From positions 496,001 through 560,000 of the forward strand of contig CP119321.1 in the NCBI GenBank assembly GCA_029202445.1: a DNA stretch of 64,000 nt, in the 5' to 3' direction. Source of the stretch: Candidatus Microbacterium phytovorans (GTDB lineage Bacteria; Actinomycetota; Actinomycetes; Actinomycetales; Microbacteriaceae). Below, piece by piece: positions 63,846 to 64,000 of the stretch. Each line of letters begins with the position of its first letter. The stretch's first letter is position 1. Position numbers and translations under genes: made by a program. The notes beneath the pieces are model-generated. The model did no database searches. It had not been told where the DNA came from and saw only the letters and a program-made list of their open reading frames with translations.

Positions 63846-64000
63846 TCAGAAGTTGATCATGTGGCCCGCGAGGCCGTGGAAGGCCTCCTGCAGCGCCTCG
63901 GACAGCGTCGGGTGCGTGTGCACGTTGCGGGCGAGTTCGAGCGCCGTGAGGTCCCACTTCTGCGCGAGGGTCAACTCGGGGAGCAGCTCCGACACGTCCG
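63846..64000 (-). CDS. lpdA: Dihydrolipoyl dehydrogenase, C-terminal end (partial)
   Basis: The last 50 or so residues are visible on the minus strand, ending [20 protein letters not shown] then MINF. The HxHPTxSE motif contains the conserved catalytic His-Glu pair of dihydrolipoyl dehydrogenases (E3). The remainder lies beyond the window edge. It would serve the 2-oxoacid dehydrogenase complexes. The truncation is due to the window edge. Confidence 0.9.
   Translation of the reverse strand, partial: DVSELLPELTLAQKWDLTALELARNVHTHPTLSEALQEAFHGLAGHMINF

Overview
The window is a high-GC chromosomal segment from an actinobacterium, most likely Microbacteriaceae and probably Microbacterium. The evidence is the gene order tlyA-nadK-recN-pyrG-nudix-xerD-parA-scpA-scpB-rluB-tyrA-cmk-der, which is a conserved actinobacterial neighbourhood, together with GC-rich codon use, many GTG starts and many promoters that appear leaderless. 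The genus is inferred and was not tested by a search. No insertion sequence, prophage or CRISPR array was seen.

Layout. 1-1832: 3' part of 23S rRNA, 5S rRNA and the rRNA operon terminator. 1862-21222: one long co-directional housekeeping block with many 1-17 bp overlaps, covering a TPR protein with a 27-bp coding repeat array, RNA modification, NAD kinase, DNA repair, CTP synthase, recombinase, chromosome segregation (ParA, ScpA, ScpB), pseudouridine synthase, tyrosine synthesis, CMP kinase and ribosome GTPase Der. A three-gene thiol-redox-like cassette (VKOR, class V aminotransferase-like protein, membrane thioredoxin-fold protein) sits between xerD and parA. 21225-24118: a 43-bp repeat array and the anaerobic ribonucleotide reductase genes nrdG and nrdD on the minus strand. 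24231-28098: accessory enzymes, tRNA-Pro(GGG), and a lower-GC stretch with two unrecognised membrane proteins.

28252-34602: three secreted Ig-like-repeat surface proteins, interrupted by an ArsR-VOC pair and an HD hydrolase. 34657-36869: a minus-strand operon that looks like sulfane-sulfur homeostasis (small Cys-rich protein, CoA-disulfide reductase with rhodanese, CstR-like repressor) with two matching operators at its promoter. 36930-43523: an MFS exporter, a MerR regulator, an orphan NrdI flavodoxin, AdhE, and an aldo/keto reductase. 44143-54802: a complete monoderm type IV pilus locus (four prepilins, prepilin peptidase, PilM, PilN, PilO, PilT and PilC, with PilB convergent). 54922-64000: a YihY-like membrane protein, glycogen phosphorylase, a glutamine amidotransferase, a LysR regulator divergent from a valine-catabolism pair (mmsB and mmsA), a CYTH protein and the 3' end of lpdA.

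The main regulatory observation is that nrdD and adhE, two fermentation or anaerobiosis genes 15.5 kb apart, carry the same 13-bp palindrome GTGGTC(A/T)GACCAC at their promoters, which suggests one GntR/FadR-type repressor. Thirteen genes also have a NANNNT hexamer exactly six bases before the start codon, consistent with leaderless transcription.
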